Position numbers and translations under genes: made by a program
Notes under the pieces: generated by a model
The model's input: the letters and a program-made list of their open reading frames with translations, nothing else
Databases searched by the model: none
What the model was told of the DNA's origin: nothing
In this document: piece by piece, positions 8,687-16,743 of the stretch
Position numbering within the stretch: position 1 is the first letter of the stretch
Layout: every line of letters starts with the position of its first letter
Assembly: GCF_016735595.1 (NCBI RefSeq)
Contig: NZ_JAERRB010000017.1
Location: forward strand, 62,001-126,000
Reading direction: 5' to 3'
Length of the DNA: 64,000 nt
Origin: Chryseolinea lacunae
GTDB lineage: Bacteria > Bacteroidota > Bacteroidia > Cytophagales > Cyclobacteriaceae

Positions 8687-9307
8687 ATGAAATCACTCTT
8701 CTTCGCATTGCTATCACTCAGCACCACGCTTATTGTTTACGGACAAACGTCCACAAAAAAAATCGGTGGCCCATGCGAAGGATGCGAAGCCATTTATGAG
8801 AGCCCGATCCCATTCGATCAACTTCCCTATTCCGTTTCGCTCCCCGACCTCAACAACGCCGGCCCGAAGATCGAGATCAGCGGCATTGTTTATGAACGCG
8901 ACGGCGTGACGGCCGCGAAAGATGTTGTGCTGTATGTCTACCACACCGATCGCAAGGGCATCTATCCCACAACCGGAAACGAGAAAGGTTGGGACAAACG
9001 TCACGGCTACATCCGCGGATGGGTGAAGACGGATAAGAACGGCCACTACCAGATCAGGACGCTTCGGCCCGCCGCCTACCCGGAACGAAACATTCCCGAA
9101 CACATTCACATCACGGTGAAAGAGCCCGGCAAGAACGAATATTACCTCGACGATTTTCTGTTTTCCGATGATCCGCTGCTGCCCAAAACACCAAGCAAAA
9201 CGCCACGCGGTGGCAACGGCGTTGTTACCCTCACCGCCGCAAAAAACGGCATGCAACACGCCACACGCGACATCATTCTTGGCCTTAACATTCCCGACTA
9301 CCGATAG
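8687..9307 (+). CDS. Secreted intradiol ring-cleavage dioxygenase-like protein
   Basis: This 206-residue exported protein carries a signal peptide (residues ~1-19, ending VYGQ). The single domain matches the intradiol dioxygenase fold, whose ferric ligands are two tyrosines and two histidines; candidates are Y93 (KGIYP), Y131 (AAYPER), H139 and H141 (PEHIHI). The loop between Y131 and H139 is shorter than in protocatechuate 3,4-dioxygenase. Family enzymes open catechol-type rings with oxygen. The secreted subgroup in Bacteroidota is not well studied, so the substrate is unknown. It is transcribed divergently from the LytS/LytTR pair, which may regulate it. Confidence 0.85.
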   Translation: MKSLFFALLSLSTTLIVYGQTSTKKIGGPCEGCEAIYESPIPFDQLPYSVSLPDLNNAGPKIEISGIVYERDGVTAAKDVVLYVYHTDRKGIYPTTGNEKGWDKRHGYIRGWVKTDKNGHYQIRTLRPAAYPERNIPEHIHITVKEPGKNEYYLDDFLFSDDPLLPKTPSKTPRGGNGVVTLTAAKNGMQHATRDIILGLNIPDYR

Positions 9308-9417
9308 TAGTATTCTCCAATGACACAGAATTTATCGTTGGCCCGTGTAGTTTCTGGCATTACCCTGAATGACGGGATTTTTTCAAGATCGCCCGGGTAT
9401 TTATAAAAACCATTTGT

Positions 9418-9461
9418 GTAACTTAAAAGTTACTTATATATTTACGTAACTTAAAAGTTAC
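9418..9461. promoter_or_regulatory. Two identical palindromic operators
   Basis: The 16-bp sequence GTAACTTAAAAGTTAC occurs twice, at 9418-9433 and 9446-9461, with start points 28 bp apart. Each copy is a dyad with 7-bp arms (GTAACTT/AAGTTAC). The second copy ends 7 bp before the start codon at 9469, so a bound protein would block transcription or initiation. Such sites resemble those of HxlR-type redox-responsive repressors, but no such regulator gene lies in the window, so that link is inference. Confidence 0.7.
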
Positions 9462-9468
9462 CATTACT

Positions 9469-10203
9469 ATGAATATCGGCATCATCGGTGCAGGCGGCAT
9501 GGGGATCTCTCTGGCTTCAAAATGTGTTACCCTGGGGCATACTGTCTCCATCGCCAATTCCAGAGGCCCTGCGTCCTTAAGCCAGCTTGCAAATAACATC
9601 GGAGCGGTGGCCGTCGCTGTGGACGACGTTCTAAAGAACAAACATGTGATTATTGTGTCGATCCCCGTGAAGAACGTGCCCGATCTTCCTGCAGCATTGT
9701 TTAAACAACTTCCAACCGACGTGGTGGTGATCGACACCGGAAACTATTACCCGACACTGCGCGACGGGACCATTGCAACACTCGACCAACACGGCATCGA
9801 CAGCATGTGGGTGCAGGAGCAGTTGGGTGTTCCGGTCGTAAAGGTCTTCAACGCCATTCTTGCAACAAGCATCCAGGATCTTGGCAAACCCAAAGGCAAC
9901 AGCGACAGAATCGCCATACCAATTTCAGGAAACGATCCAAAGGCAAAACAAATTGCATGCGAGTTGGTGGACCAACTGGGCTTCGATCCCTTCGACATTG
10001 GTGCGCTTTCACAATCCTGGAAACAACAGCCGGGCTCTCCGCTCTATTGCCGCGACATTACCCTCGTCGAAACAAAGAAACGGGCAAACGCACTGGGAAC
10101 AGACTGGACAATCATGCGCGACGTGATCCTCACAAAACGAAAATCAGACGAGGCTCTGATGAAAGCCGACTACCCGACCTATCTGAAAGGGCTGCGCAAT
10201 TAG
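9469..10203 (+). CDS. F420-dependent-type NADP oxidoreductase (NAD-binding protein)
   Basis: This cytoplasmic protein of 244 residues has a Rossmann nucleotide-binding start, MNIGIIGAGGMGISLASK, and belongs to the 'NADP oxidoreductase, coenzyme F420-dependent' family. Non-methanogen members generally use ordinary nicotinamide or flavin partners and act as reductases of unknown substrates. Conserved segments include VIIVSIPVKNV and VIDTGNYYP. It stands alone behind two identical palindromes, suggesting tight repression and induction by a chemical signal. The annotation is secure at family level only. Confidence 0.85.
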   Translation: MNIGIIGAGGMGISLASKCVTLGHTVSIANSRGPASLSQLANNIGAVAVAVDDVLKNKHVIIVSIPVKNVPDLPAALFKQLPTDVVVIDTGNYYPTLRDGTIATLDQHGIDSMWVQEQLGVPVVKVFNAILATSIQDLGKPKGNSDRIAIPISGNDPKAKQIACELVDQLGFDPFDIGALSQSWKQQPGSPLYCRDITLVETKKRANALGTDWTIMRDVILTKRKSDEALMKADYPTYLKGLRN

Positions 10204-10253
10204 GTTGAAGACGTGATGAAAAAATCAGCTCATCACGCCCATCCCAAACCTGC

Positions 10254-10288
10254 AAAAAAAAGAAGCCCGGTTCTTCAACCAGGCTTCT
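10254..10288 (-). terminator. Terminator of the gene at 10320-11207
   Basis: The arms AGAAGCC and GGCTTCT extend inward through one mismatch to GGTT/AACC, leaving a 4-nt loop. On the minus strand the hairpin is followed by seven T residues (10254-10260). It also lies 58 bp past the plus-strand gene and may stop transcription from that side less efficiently. Confidence 0.75.
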
Positions 10289-10319
10289 CTTGATAATATG
10301 ACGGGGTAAACGAAAGGGA

Positions 10320-11207
10320 CTATAAGCAACCCTTCTCTACCAGGTAGCTAACAATTTCCCATTCGGCGCTGTAGACGTCTGTGATCTTGATGAACTTCGA
10401 TTCGCAGTAGGTATAGATATCCGGGCCGGTAACGGCGCTCTTCACTTTTGCCAGGCTGATGTAGTCAACGGTCTGACCATCGAGGGTGAATGAATTCACT
10501 TTGCGGTTAACAATATACGTTACGGATTTAGAAGACGGCGACGTGCTGGGCACGCTGGGGTCTCCCTTGTAGCTTTTTGTCAGTTGACCAATGAGCACAT
10601 CGCCTTTCATAATGTTGAAGGTCTCCAGAGTTTCCTGCCACATGGTGCTGATGGTAACTTTCTCTTTCGACACCAGGCGCAGGGTGCCTGCAGCCGGGCG
10701 GTTAATGATGGGCTCGGTGATTTTCTCTTTGCTTATTTTAATAAGGTTCGAAATGTGCGTGGTGTCTTTGGCGATGGCCTGCGTTTGATCTTTGGACGCG
10801 ATGAACTGATTGATCAGTTCGGCATTCACACCGTCTTTGCCCAGAAATTCCTTTCCGATATTTTCAAACAGGTATTCCACAAGCTTCTTTTCCGACGTAA
10901 AGAATTTCTTCTGATCCGGAATCAGCGACACGGTTTTGCCTACCGAAGGGAATTCAATCGAATAATAGCGGATAGGTTCGTGATAGGGGCTACCAAATTT
11001 CACCAGGGGATCTTTAATCTTCACCAGCGGGCTGCCATCCATCGCCGTGATGGATACATTTGTTCCGTTCAGCAAAGTGGCTTCGCCTTCCAGCTTCCCA
11101 AGTTGCACATCGTCTTTTGAAAGAATACCTTTTTTGAGCTGGATCTTTTGTGAGAAACCAAGCGTGACAGAAAACGTGAGCGCAAGAACGAGAATGAGTT
11201 TTTTCAT
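10320..11207 (-). CDS. Hypothetical exported protein
   Basis: This 295-residue protein has a clear signal peptide (MKKLILVLALTFSVTLGFSQ). I recognise no family. The mature part is lysine- and serine-rich, starts with beta-like segments (ILSKDDVQLGKLEGEATLL) and ends with a cysteine near the C-terminus (VEKGCL). Composition suggests a periplasmic or outer-membrane-associated beta protein. It is a single-gene unit with its own terminator at 10254. The unusual 332-bp region upstream is described separately. Confidence 0.7.
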   Translation of the reverse strand: MKKLILVLALTFSVTLGFSQKIQLKKGILSKDDVQLGKLEGEATLLNGTNVSITAMDGSPLVKIKDPLVKFGSPYHEPIRYYSIEFPSVGKTVSLIPDQKKFFTSEKKLVEYLFENIGKEFLGKDGVNAELINQFIASKDQTQAIAKDTTHISNLIKISKEKITEPIINRPAAGTLRLVSKEKVTISTMWQETLETFNIMKGDVLIGQLTKSYKGDPSVPSTSPSSKSVTYIVNRKVNSFTLDGQTVDYISLAKVKSAVTGPDIYTYCESKFIKITDVYSAEWEIVSYLVEKGCL

Positions 11208-11411
11208 TGTGGATTTAAATTAACGTTTTGGGTTTACAGATGCCTGAATGATCCGCAGTTTCTTATAGGTCAACTGTAGGCCTACTGATCATTCAATTGC
11301 CCCAAATGTAACCGCTGTCTCCCCAATGGATTGTTACGAATTGACTCACTTTCTTACGTGCGTTTGCCGGGGTGAATATTTGTTCGTTTTTTACCTGATC
11401 CCTGGCCAGCC

Positions 11412-11453
11412 GCAGCAACCTCCGCCCACGGCTACATGGGCAGAGGCTGCTGC
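11412..11453. other. Long imperfect hairpin downstream of sulfatase
   Basis: Seventeen-nucleotide arms (starting GCAGCA, ending TGCTGC) pair with only two mismatches around an 8-nt loop. Neither strand shows a T-run after the stem, so it is not a standard intrinsic terminator. It may be an mRNA 3'-end stabiliser or the relic of an element. Confidence 0.45.
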
Positions 11454-11539
11454 AGGATCTCAAACTTCCAATGATATTGGAGGGAACCGTCCAGGTCGGA
11501 GAGCGGGATGACGTAATGCCCTTGTAGGCTTAACGTACG
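11432..11539 (-). pseudogene. In-frame coding tail after the sulfatase stop codon
   Basis: Directly after the TAG that ends the sulfatase, the same frame stays open for 35 codons to a second TAG at 11432-11434. The tail reads like a genuine protein end (LSLQGHYVIPLSDLDGS, then closing QQPLPM). Either the tail belongs to a lost downstream gene whose end became joined here, or the sulfatase once had or still gains an extension through stop readthrough. No start codon precedes it. Confidence 0.35.
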
Positions 11540-13096
11540 CTACTTTCCAGCTGTTGACGTGCCTTCAAAAATCTTCAACGCCTCGTCATCTTTATAGTGC
11601 ACAATCTCATCCTTCAGTTGTTTCTTCAACGCTGCGGTAATCCTTTCGTAGCCTTTGCTGCCGTAGAGATTTTTCAGGTTCTGCGGATCTTTCTTGATGT
11701 CATACAATTCCCAGGCCTGGTCCGGTCCATAGAAGCGCACCAGTGTATATTGCCCGGTGCGTATGCCAAAGTGTGGCGCCACGTTGTGCGGCTGGGGATA
11801 TTCATAGTAGTGATAGTAGATGCCCTTCTTCAATTCCGTTTTTTGTCCGGTCAGCAAAGGTGCAAAAGACTGCCCCTGAATTTCTACGGGAATGGATGTG
11901 CCCGTCAGGTCAAGCACGGTCGGTGCCCAGTCCACGTTCGACACAATGCCGTTCACTTTTGTGCCGGGCTTGATCACACCGGGATAGCGAATAACGAACG
12001 GTGTCTTCAGCGATTCTTCATAGATGAAACGTTTGTCGAACCAGCCGTGCTCGCCCAGGTAGAACCCCTGATCCGATGCATAGATCACCACCGTGTTTTC
12101 AGACAACCCTTTCTGATCGAGGTAGTCCAGCAACCTGCCGATGTTGCGGTCGAGCGAGCGTGCCGTGGCCAGGTAGTCGCGCATGTAGCGCTGATACTTC
12201 CATTCCACAAGCGCCTTTCCTTCCAGTTTTTTTTCATCAAACTCCTTGCTCACTTTGTTTTCATAGTACTCATGAAACGCGGCCTTCTGCTCCGGCGTGA
12301 AGCCTCTGTAGGGATTGTATCGTTTTGAGGAATCATAGTCCACATGCACCTTGAGATCGGTCTTCAGGATCATGGTTTTATCGATGGTCATGTCCTGTTT
12401 CTGTGCGGCAATGCGATCGGCATAGTCATCGTAGAATGTTGGCGGCACGGGGAACGTCACGTTGTCGTAGTAGCCAAGGTCTTCAAGCGCGGGCAACCAT
12501 TCGCGGTGCGTGGCCTTGTGTCCCACCACCAGGAAGAACGGCTTTGAATCGTCTCTTTTCTCCAGCCATTCTGTAGACAATTGCGTCACGATGTCGGAGA
12601 CATAGCCCGTATAGTTCACCTTCTCGTTTTTCGAATTGATGAAGTCGGGATTGTAATACAGCCCCTGACCGGGAAGCACGTTCAGATAGTCGAAGCCATT
12701 GGGCAACACACCAAGGTGCATCTTGCCGATCCATGCGGTCTGGTAGCCGTTCTTCTGAAGTTGTTCGGGAAACACAGGTTGGTTCACGTTAAACTGTCGC
12801 TCGTTCACCATGTAGCCGTTCAGGTGGCTGTACTTTCCCGTGAGCAGCGCGGCGCGGCTGGGACCACAGATGGAGTTGGTCACAATGTTGTTGAAGAGAA
12901 TGGCGCCGCCGTTGGCAATGCGATCGATGTTGGGCGTTTGCGCCAGTTTGCTCCCATAGGCGCTGATGGCCTGGTAGGCGTGATCGTCTGACAGGATAAA
13001 AATCACGTTTGGTCGCTTCGCTTTCTTTTCCTGTGCAAGCACGGATCCGGCCAGGCAAAGCAGCCCCAGCATTCCATAAATAATTCGTCTCATCAT
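11540..13096 (-). CDS. Secreted arylsulfatase A-type sulfatase
   Basis: This 518-residue sulfatase has a signal peptide (residues 1-21, ending GSVLA). The metal-binding start RPNVIFILSDDHAYQ is typical, and the formylglycine site is C77 in SICGPSRAALLTG, the C-x-P-S-R form matured by an anaerobic- or FGE-type enzyme encoded elsewhere. The later GHKATHREWLP and DQGFYLGEHGWFDKR segments supply further active-site and metal residues. It hydrolyses sulfate esters, probably on polysaccharides, in the periplasm. The protein ends FEGTSTAGK at a TAG followed by an in-frame tail. Two more sulfatases lie within 7 kb. Confidence 0.93.
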   Translation of the reverse strand: MMRRIIYGMLGLLCLAGSVLAQEKKAKRPNVIFILSDDHAYQAISAYGSKLAQTPNIDRIANGGAILFNNIVTNSICGPSRAALLTGKYSHLNGYMVNERQFNVNQPVFPEQLQKNGYQTAWIGKMHLGVLPNGFDYLNVLPGQGLYYNPDFINSKNEKVNYTGYVSDIVTQLSTEWLEKRDDSKPFFLVVGHKATHREWLPALEDLGYYDNVTFPVPPTFYDDYADRIAAQKQDMTIDKTMILKTDLKVHVDYDSSKRYNPYRGFTPEQKAAFHEYYENKVSKEFDEKKLEGKALVEWKYQRYMRDYLATARSLDRNIGRLLDYLDQKGLSENTVVIYASDQGFYLGEHGWFDKRFIYEESLKTPFVIRYPGVIKPGTKVNGIVSNVDWAPTVLDLTGTSIPVEIQGQSFAPLLTGQKTELKKGIYYHYYEYPQPHNVAPHFGIRTGQYTLVRFYGPDQAWELYDIKKDPQNLKNLYGSKGYERITAALKKQLKDEIVHYKDDEALKIFEGTSTAGK

Positions 13097-13218
13097 TTCT
13101 TTGTTCGTATGGTTATCGTCTACAAGGTATATTTATCGTTCTGTATCAGGGTTTTGTTCACGTCGCGTTTCATGTTAGTAGCGTTGATTAAGGTTACAAA
13201 ACTAACTGAAAAGAAGCC

Positions 13219-13256
13219 CGGGTAAAAGTGATTCGATGTATGGATGTTTTTACCCG
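13219..13256 (-). terminator. Probable terminator of the SDR/AraC unit
   Basis: Arms CGGGTAAAA and TTTTACCCG form a perfect 9-bp stem around a 20-nt loop. It lies about 60 bp past the AraC stop codon, and the minus strand continues with a T-rich stretch (CTTCTTTTC). The large loop lowers confidence. Confidence 0.45.
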
Positions 13257-13314
13257 ACAAAGCGGAGCGAAAATGCAAGCTTCCGGAAACACCACGCCCC
13301 TCGTTGCTCTCGCC

Positions 13315-14220
13315 TCAGTTCGCATTCCGAAACTCCCTGGGCGATACACCTGTTTTCGATTTGAACACTTTTGTGAAATGTGACGAATGTTCAAATCCCA
13401 ATTCATAGGCAATCTCGCTGATCGATTTTTTGGTGCCCCACAAAAGTGACTTTGCCTTGTCGGTGATCTGAAGATGAATATGTTCGTGCGTGGTTTTTCC
13501 GGTGTATTTGCTCAGCAGGTCCGACAGGTAGTTGCTCGACACATTCAATTCGCTGGCAAAATATTTCACTTCCGGAATGCCCCGTTCAATCAAAGTATCC
13601 TGGGCAAAATAGTCTTTTAACAAACGCTCAAAACGTTGAACGATGTCGTTGCTCACCTTGGCACGTGTAATAAACTGCCGGTCGTAGAAACGTTCGCAAT
13701 AACTCAGCAACAGATCAATATTGCTGACGATCAGTTTCTGTGTATGCTTGTCGATGCTTCGCGAATATTCTTGTATGATTTTAGCCAGGCAGTCGCGCAG
13801 GTCCAGTTTTTCATCTTCAGACACGTGCAGGGCTTCGTTGGCGTCGTAGTGAAAAAAGGAATAGTCGTTGATCTTCTTCCCGAGTTCGGTCCGGTTCAAC
13901 AGATCCGGGTGAACAAACAGGCTCCACCCTTCTTCCATCGTATGTTCATCGGGCGAAGAGCTGATCACCTGGTTGGGGGCGATAAAAACCAGCGACCCCT
14001 CTTCAAAATCATAGTGCGATTTGCCATAGAGAAAAATTCCGTCATAACGCTTGCACGAAATCAAATAGAACCCCAGGCGATAGGACACACCGGGTGCGGG
14101 CGGCTTTGGCTTTGACTCCACCAGGTTGACCACGCTCACCAGCGGATGCTTGGGCTTCTCCCATCCCTGAAAACGATGCATTTCGCTGATGGATTTTATG
14201 TCTACAATTTCGTTTTGCAT
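13315..14220 (-). CDS. AraC-family transcriptional regulator
   Basis: This 301-residue regulator has an N-terminal cupin-like sensing half and a C-terminal double helix-turn-helix (residues ~195-300) with SSNYLSDLLSKYTGKT and ISEIAYELGFEHSSHFTKVF. The frame is open far upstream, but I chose the ATG at 14220 (MQNEIVDIKSISEMHRF): it has GGGAAG close upstream and follows the SDR stop at 14237. A start at 14232 (MGSAMQNE) is equally possible. It is the second gene of an SDR-AraC unit and probably regulates it, using the direct-repeat half-sites at 15098-15126. Confidence 0.9.
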   Translation of the reverse strand: MQNEIVDIKSISEMHRFQGWEKPKHPLVSVVNLVESKPKPPAPGVSYRLGFYLISCKRYDGIFLYGKSHYDFEEGSLVFIAPNQVISSSPDEHTMEEGWSLFVHPDLLNRTELGKKINDYSFFHYDANEALHVSEDEKLDLRDCLAKIIQEYSRSIDKHTQKLIVSNIDLLLSYCERFYDRQFITRAKVSNDIVQRFERLLKDYFAQDTLIERGIPEVKYFASELNVSSNYLSDLLSKYTGKTTHEHIHLQITDKAKSLLWGTKKSISEIAYELGFEHSSHFTKVFKSKTGVSPREFRNAN

Positions 14221-14236
14221 AGCACTTCCCATTTTC

Positions 14237-15037
14237 CTATCCCAGCACAAGCTTGCCCAATTCTTTCCGGAACGCTTCGGCCCCAATCTCCTGGCGCCTG
14301 GCAGCAATGGCCTTGGCATCTTCGCCTGCAATATAACGCAATTGATCTTTTCCATCGGTGGCTGCTTCATAGACCACCGCGGCAATTTGCGCGGGTTGCG
14401 AGAGCTTCTCCGGATCGAACAGCGCATACAGCTTCTTCACTTCCGCGTCATAGACTGGGTTGGGCGGTGTGGCATCCATGGAGCGACCAATGAAGTCGGT
14501 AACAATGCCACCGGGTGCAACCGTCTTGATGCCAATGCCAAGGCTGGCCAGTTCAAAGCTCATGCTCTCACTCCATCCTTCAATGGCCCACTTGGTGGCG
14601 TGATAGATAGACGAGAAAGGGAACGAAACAAAACCGCCCATCGACGAGGTGGTAATAAACAAACCTTTCTTCTTTGTTCTGAAATAAGGAATGAAAGCCT
14701 TCGTCACACGCATCACGCCCAGCAGGTTTGTGTCGATCAGCTTCACCATCTGCGCATCGCTAATGTCTTCCAGGGGGCCGGTGAGTCCGTAGCCAGCGTT
14801 GTTAAAAACAACATCCACGTCACCCAGGGCCAGGGCGGCTTTAACGGCAGCGTCTATAGAGCGCATGTCCGTTACATCCAGTGGCAGCAAGGTCACGTTA
14901 GGAAGCTGCGACAACCCGGTTTCTTTTTCCGGCGACCGCAGCGTGGCAATCACGTTCCATCCTTTGCTCTGGAACAACTGAGCCGTGGTTTTTCCCAATC
15001 CTGAAGAAGCGCCTGTAATAAAAATTGTCTTTGTCAT
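14237..15037 (-). CDS. Short-chain dehydrogenase/reductase (SDR)
   Basis: This 266-residue classical SDR has the cofactor motif TGASSGLGKT near the N-terminus, a NNAGYG segment, the catalytic serine in TSSMGG, and the catalytic Y145-x3-K149 pair in YHATK. I chose the ATG at 15037 (MTKTIFITGASSG) rather than the in-frame start 20 codons earlier, because SDRs begin right at the first strand. The enzyme reduces or oxidises carbonyl/alcohol groups with NAD(P)(H). Pairing with a downstream AraC regulator is a common arrangement for SDRs that act on aldehydes, but the substrate is unknown. Confidence 0.92.
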   Translation of the reverse strand: MTKTIFITGASSGLGKTTAQLFQSKGWNVIATLRSPEKETGLSQLPNVTLLPLDVTDMRSIDAAVKAALALGDVDVVFNNAGYGLTGPLEDISDAQMVKLIDTNLLGVMRVTKAFIPYFRTKKKGLFITTSSMGGFVSFPFSSIYHATKWAIEGWSESMSFELASLGIGIKTVAPGGIVTDFIGRSMDATPPNPVYDAEVKKLYALFDPEKLSQPAQIAAVVYEAATDGKDQLRYIAGEDAKAIAARRQEIGAEAFRKELGKLVLG

Positions 15038-15097
15038 TTTTGTTTGTGCTTTCGCTTTTGTGATGACACAAAGGTGAGCCCGTGGCGCGAGCTTCAT

Positions 15098-15126
15098 TTA
15101 TACATGGCAGGGAACTACTTATACAT
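15098..15126. promoter_or_regulatory. Direct-repeat half-sites upstream of the SDR/AraC unit
   Basis: The octamer TTATACAT occurs at 15098-15105 and again at 15119-15126, exactly 21 bp (two helical turns) apart, 61-89 bp before the SDR start. Tandem half-sites on one face of the helix are the usual target of AraC-type activators, so the AraC protein at 13315-14220 is the likely ligand. Confidence 0.5.
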
Positions 15127-15238
15127 TTCCCAAGTGCGCCATGCCGGGAACGTTTCAACCGGCAACCACTCGTAAAATTCAACGTGTTTTTGAACCGCTA
15201 AAACATCACCTTTCCTTTAGCCTAACACCATTTCGCCT

Positions 15239-16732
15239 ATGACCCGCGTGCTCTTCTTTGCTTTGCTCACACTAGTGGCCTGCCGTCAGGCACCCCATGC
15301 AGTAACGGTGGTCTACGCCGAATCGGCCGAAGATTTCCCCAACCCCGAGCGCGGATTTTATCGCCCCACCAATGTCTTCGCCAGCCACTATGAAGCATTG
15401 TCGGAAGACGTTCTGAAAAGCTACAGGGCACCGTCGAAGACACCGAAGATGGCCTATAGCGTGGTGAGCACATTGGTGTATCGCGATTTTGTATTGGATA
15501 GTTTCAGAGACCAGCCCCTCAACGCAGACTTTCTCCATCGTGTAAGCGCGGATTTTAACACGGCGCGACAGGCGGGCGTCAAGCTGATTCCCAGATTCAC
15601 CTACACCCTGGATACAAAAAAGGGAAGTTGCCCCGACGGAGCCATTTGTCCGCCTTATGGCGATGCATCCAAAACCATCGTGCTGGCACACATTGCGCAG
15701 CTCAAGCCTGTTCTTCAGGAACATGCCGACGTGATCGCGTTTGTGCAGATGGGGTTCATCGGCATTTGGGGCGAGAATTATTATACCGACCATTTTGGCG
15801 ATGCCTCGAACAACAACCCGCAGAAAAAATTGACAGACGCAAACTGGGCCGACCGCATCGACGTGTTGAAGGCCTTGCTCGATGCTCTGCCACCAGACAT
15901 CATGGTGCAGGTGCGCACACCCCAAACCAAACAACGGTTTATCTATGGCATTCATGCGCCCGTAACCGCCGCACCGCTCACCTACGATGAAGCCTTCACG
16001 CAAACCGACAAAGCCCGCATCGGCTTTCACAACGACTGCTTCCTCGCCAGCGCAGACGACTACGGCACCTACGACGACTACGGCAACTCATCCACCCCAC
16101 ACCATTCCGAAAACACCACCCTCCGAAAATACTTCGCCGACGACAGCCGCCATGTGGTGGTGGGAGGCGAAACCTGCGACGACACCTTCAGTCCCCAAAA
16201 CGACTGCGGCCCCGCCGGACACGCCGAACAGGAAATGAGCGCCATGCATTACACCTACCTCAACATGGCCTACAACAACGACGTGAACAACGACTGGGTG
16301 TCGGGCGGATGCATGGAGCGCATCAAGAAAAATCTTGGCTACCGGCTGGTGCTCAAAACGGGCGTCTTCCCATCGGAAGTATCTCACACAGATTCAATGC
16401 ACATAACGCTCACGTTAGAAAACGTGGGCTATGCGTCGCCGGTGAATGCGCGACCTGTTGAGTTGATCCTGAGAAACACAGAAGACAAGACCACACACAC
16501 CCTGCGGTTTGATGTGGACTTGCGCAAGTGGTATAGCGGCAAGATCACCCTGGCAGAAAAATTCGCGATGAGTGCGATACCTGCTGGTGCGTATGAACTG
16601 TTGTTGAGCCTGCCCGATTCGCACCGCGCGCTTTCAGGTCGTCCGGAATATTCCATCCGGCTGGCAAACCAGAACACGTGGGAAGAAAAAACGGGGTTTA
16701 ATAATCTGAATGGCCAGGTCACTGTTCACTAG
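15239..16732 (+). CDS. DUF4874/DUF4832 domain lipoprotein
   Basis: This 497-residue surface or periplasmic lipoprotein has a lipobox at residues ~12-15 (LVAC). The N-terminal half has the DUF4874 signature (FPNPERGFYRP) and a glycoside-hydrolase-like barrel feel (IAFVQMGFIGIWGENYYTDHFG). The C-terminal half is DUF4832, including a beta-sandwich region from ~385 on (MHITLTLENVGYASP). These domains occur together in carbohydrate-active loci and are thought to be glycosidases of unknown specificity; no activity is established to my knowledge. It lies among three sulfatases, so a role on a sulfated glycan is plausible. Confidence 0.85.
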   Translation: MTRVLFFALLTLVACRQAPHAVTVVYAESAEDFPNPERGFYRPTNVFASHYEALSEDVLKSYRAPSKTPKMAYSVVSTLVYRDFVLDSFRDQPLNADFLHRVSADFNTARQAGVKLIPRFTYTLDTKKGSCPDGAICPPYGDASKTIVLAHIAQLKPVLQEHADVIAFVQMGFIGIWGENYYTDHFGDASNNNPQKKLTDANWADRIDVLKALLDALPPDIMVQVRTPQTKQRFIYGIHAPVTAAPLTYDEAFTQTDKARIGFHNDCFLASADDYGTYDDYGNSSTPHHSENTTLRKYFADDSRHVVVGGETCDDTFSPQNDCGPAGHAEQEMSAMHYTYLNMAYNNDVNNDWVSGGCMERIKKNLGYRLVLKTGVFPSEVSHTDSMHITLTLENVGYASPVNARPVELILRNTEDKTTHTLRFDVDLRKWYSGKITLAEKFAMSAIPAGAYELLLSLPDSHRALSGRPEYSIRLANQNTWEEKTGFNNLNGQVTVH

Positions 16733-16743
16733 CCACATCTTCC

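Larger units (their letters stand above)
11208..11539. other. 332-bp intergenic region
   Basis: The left half (11208-11400) is AT-rich and should carry the minus-strand promoter of the hypothetical exported protein; I see no clean TTG-N19-TAnnTTTG arrangement. The right half holds a long hairpin (11412-11453) and an in-frame coding tail after the sulfatase stop (11432-11539). Confidence 0.5.
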
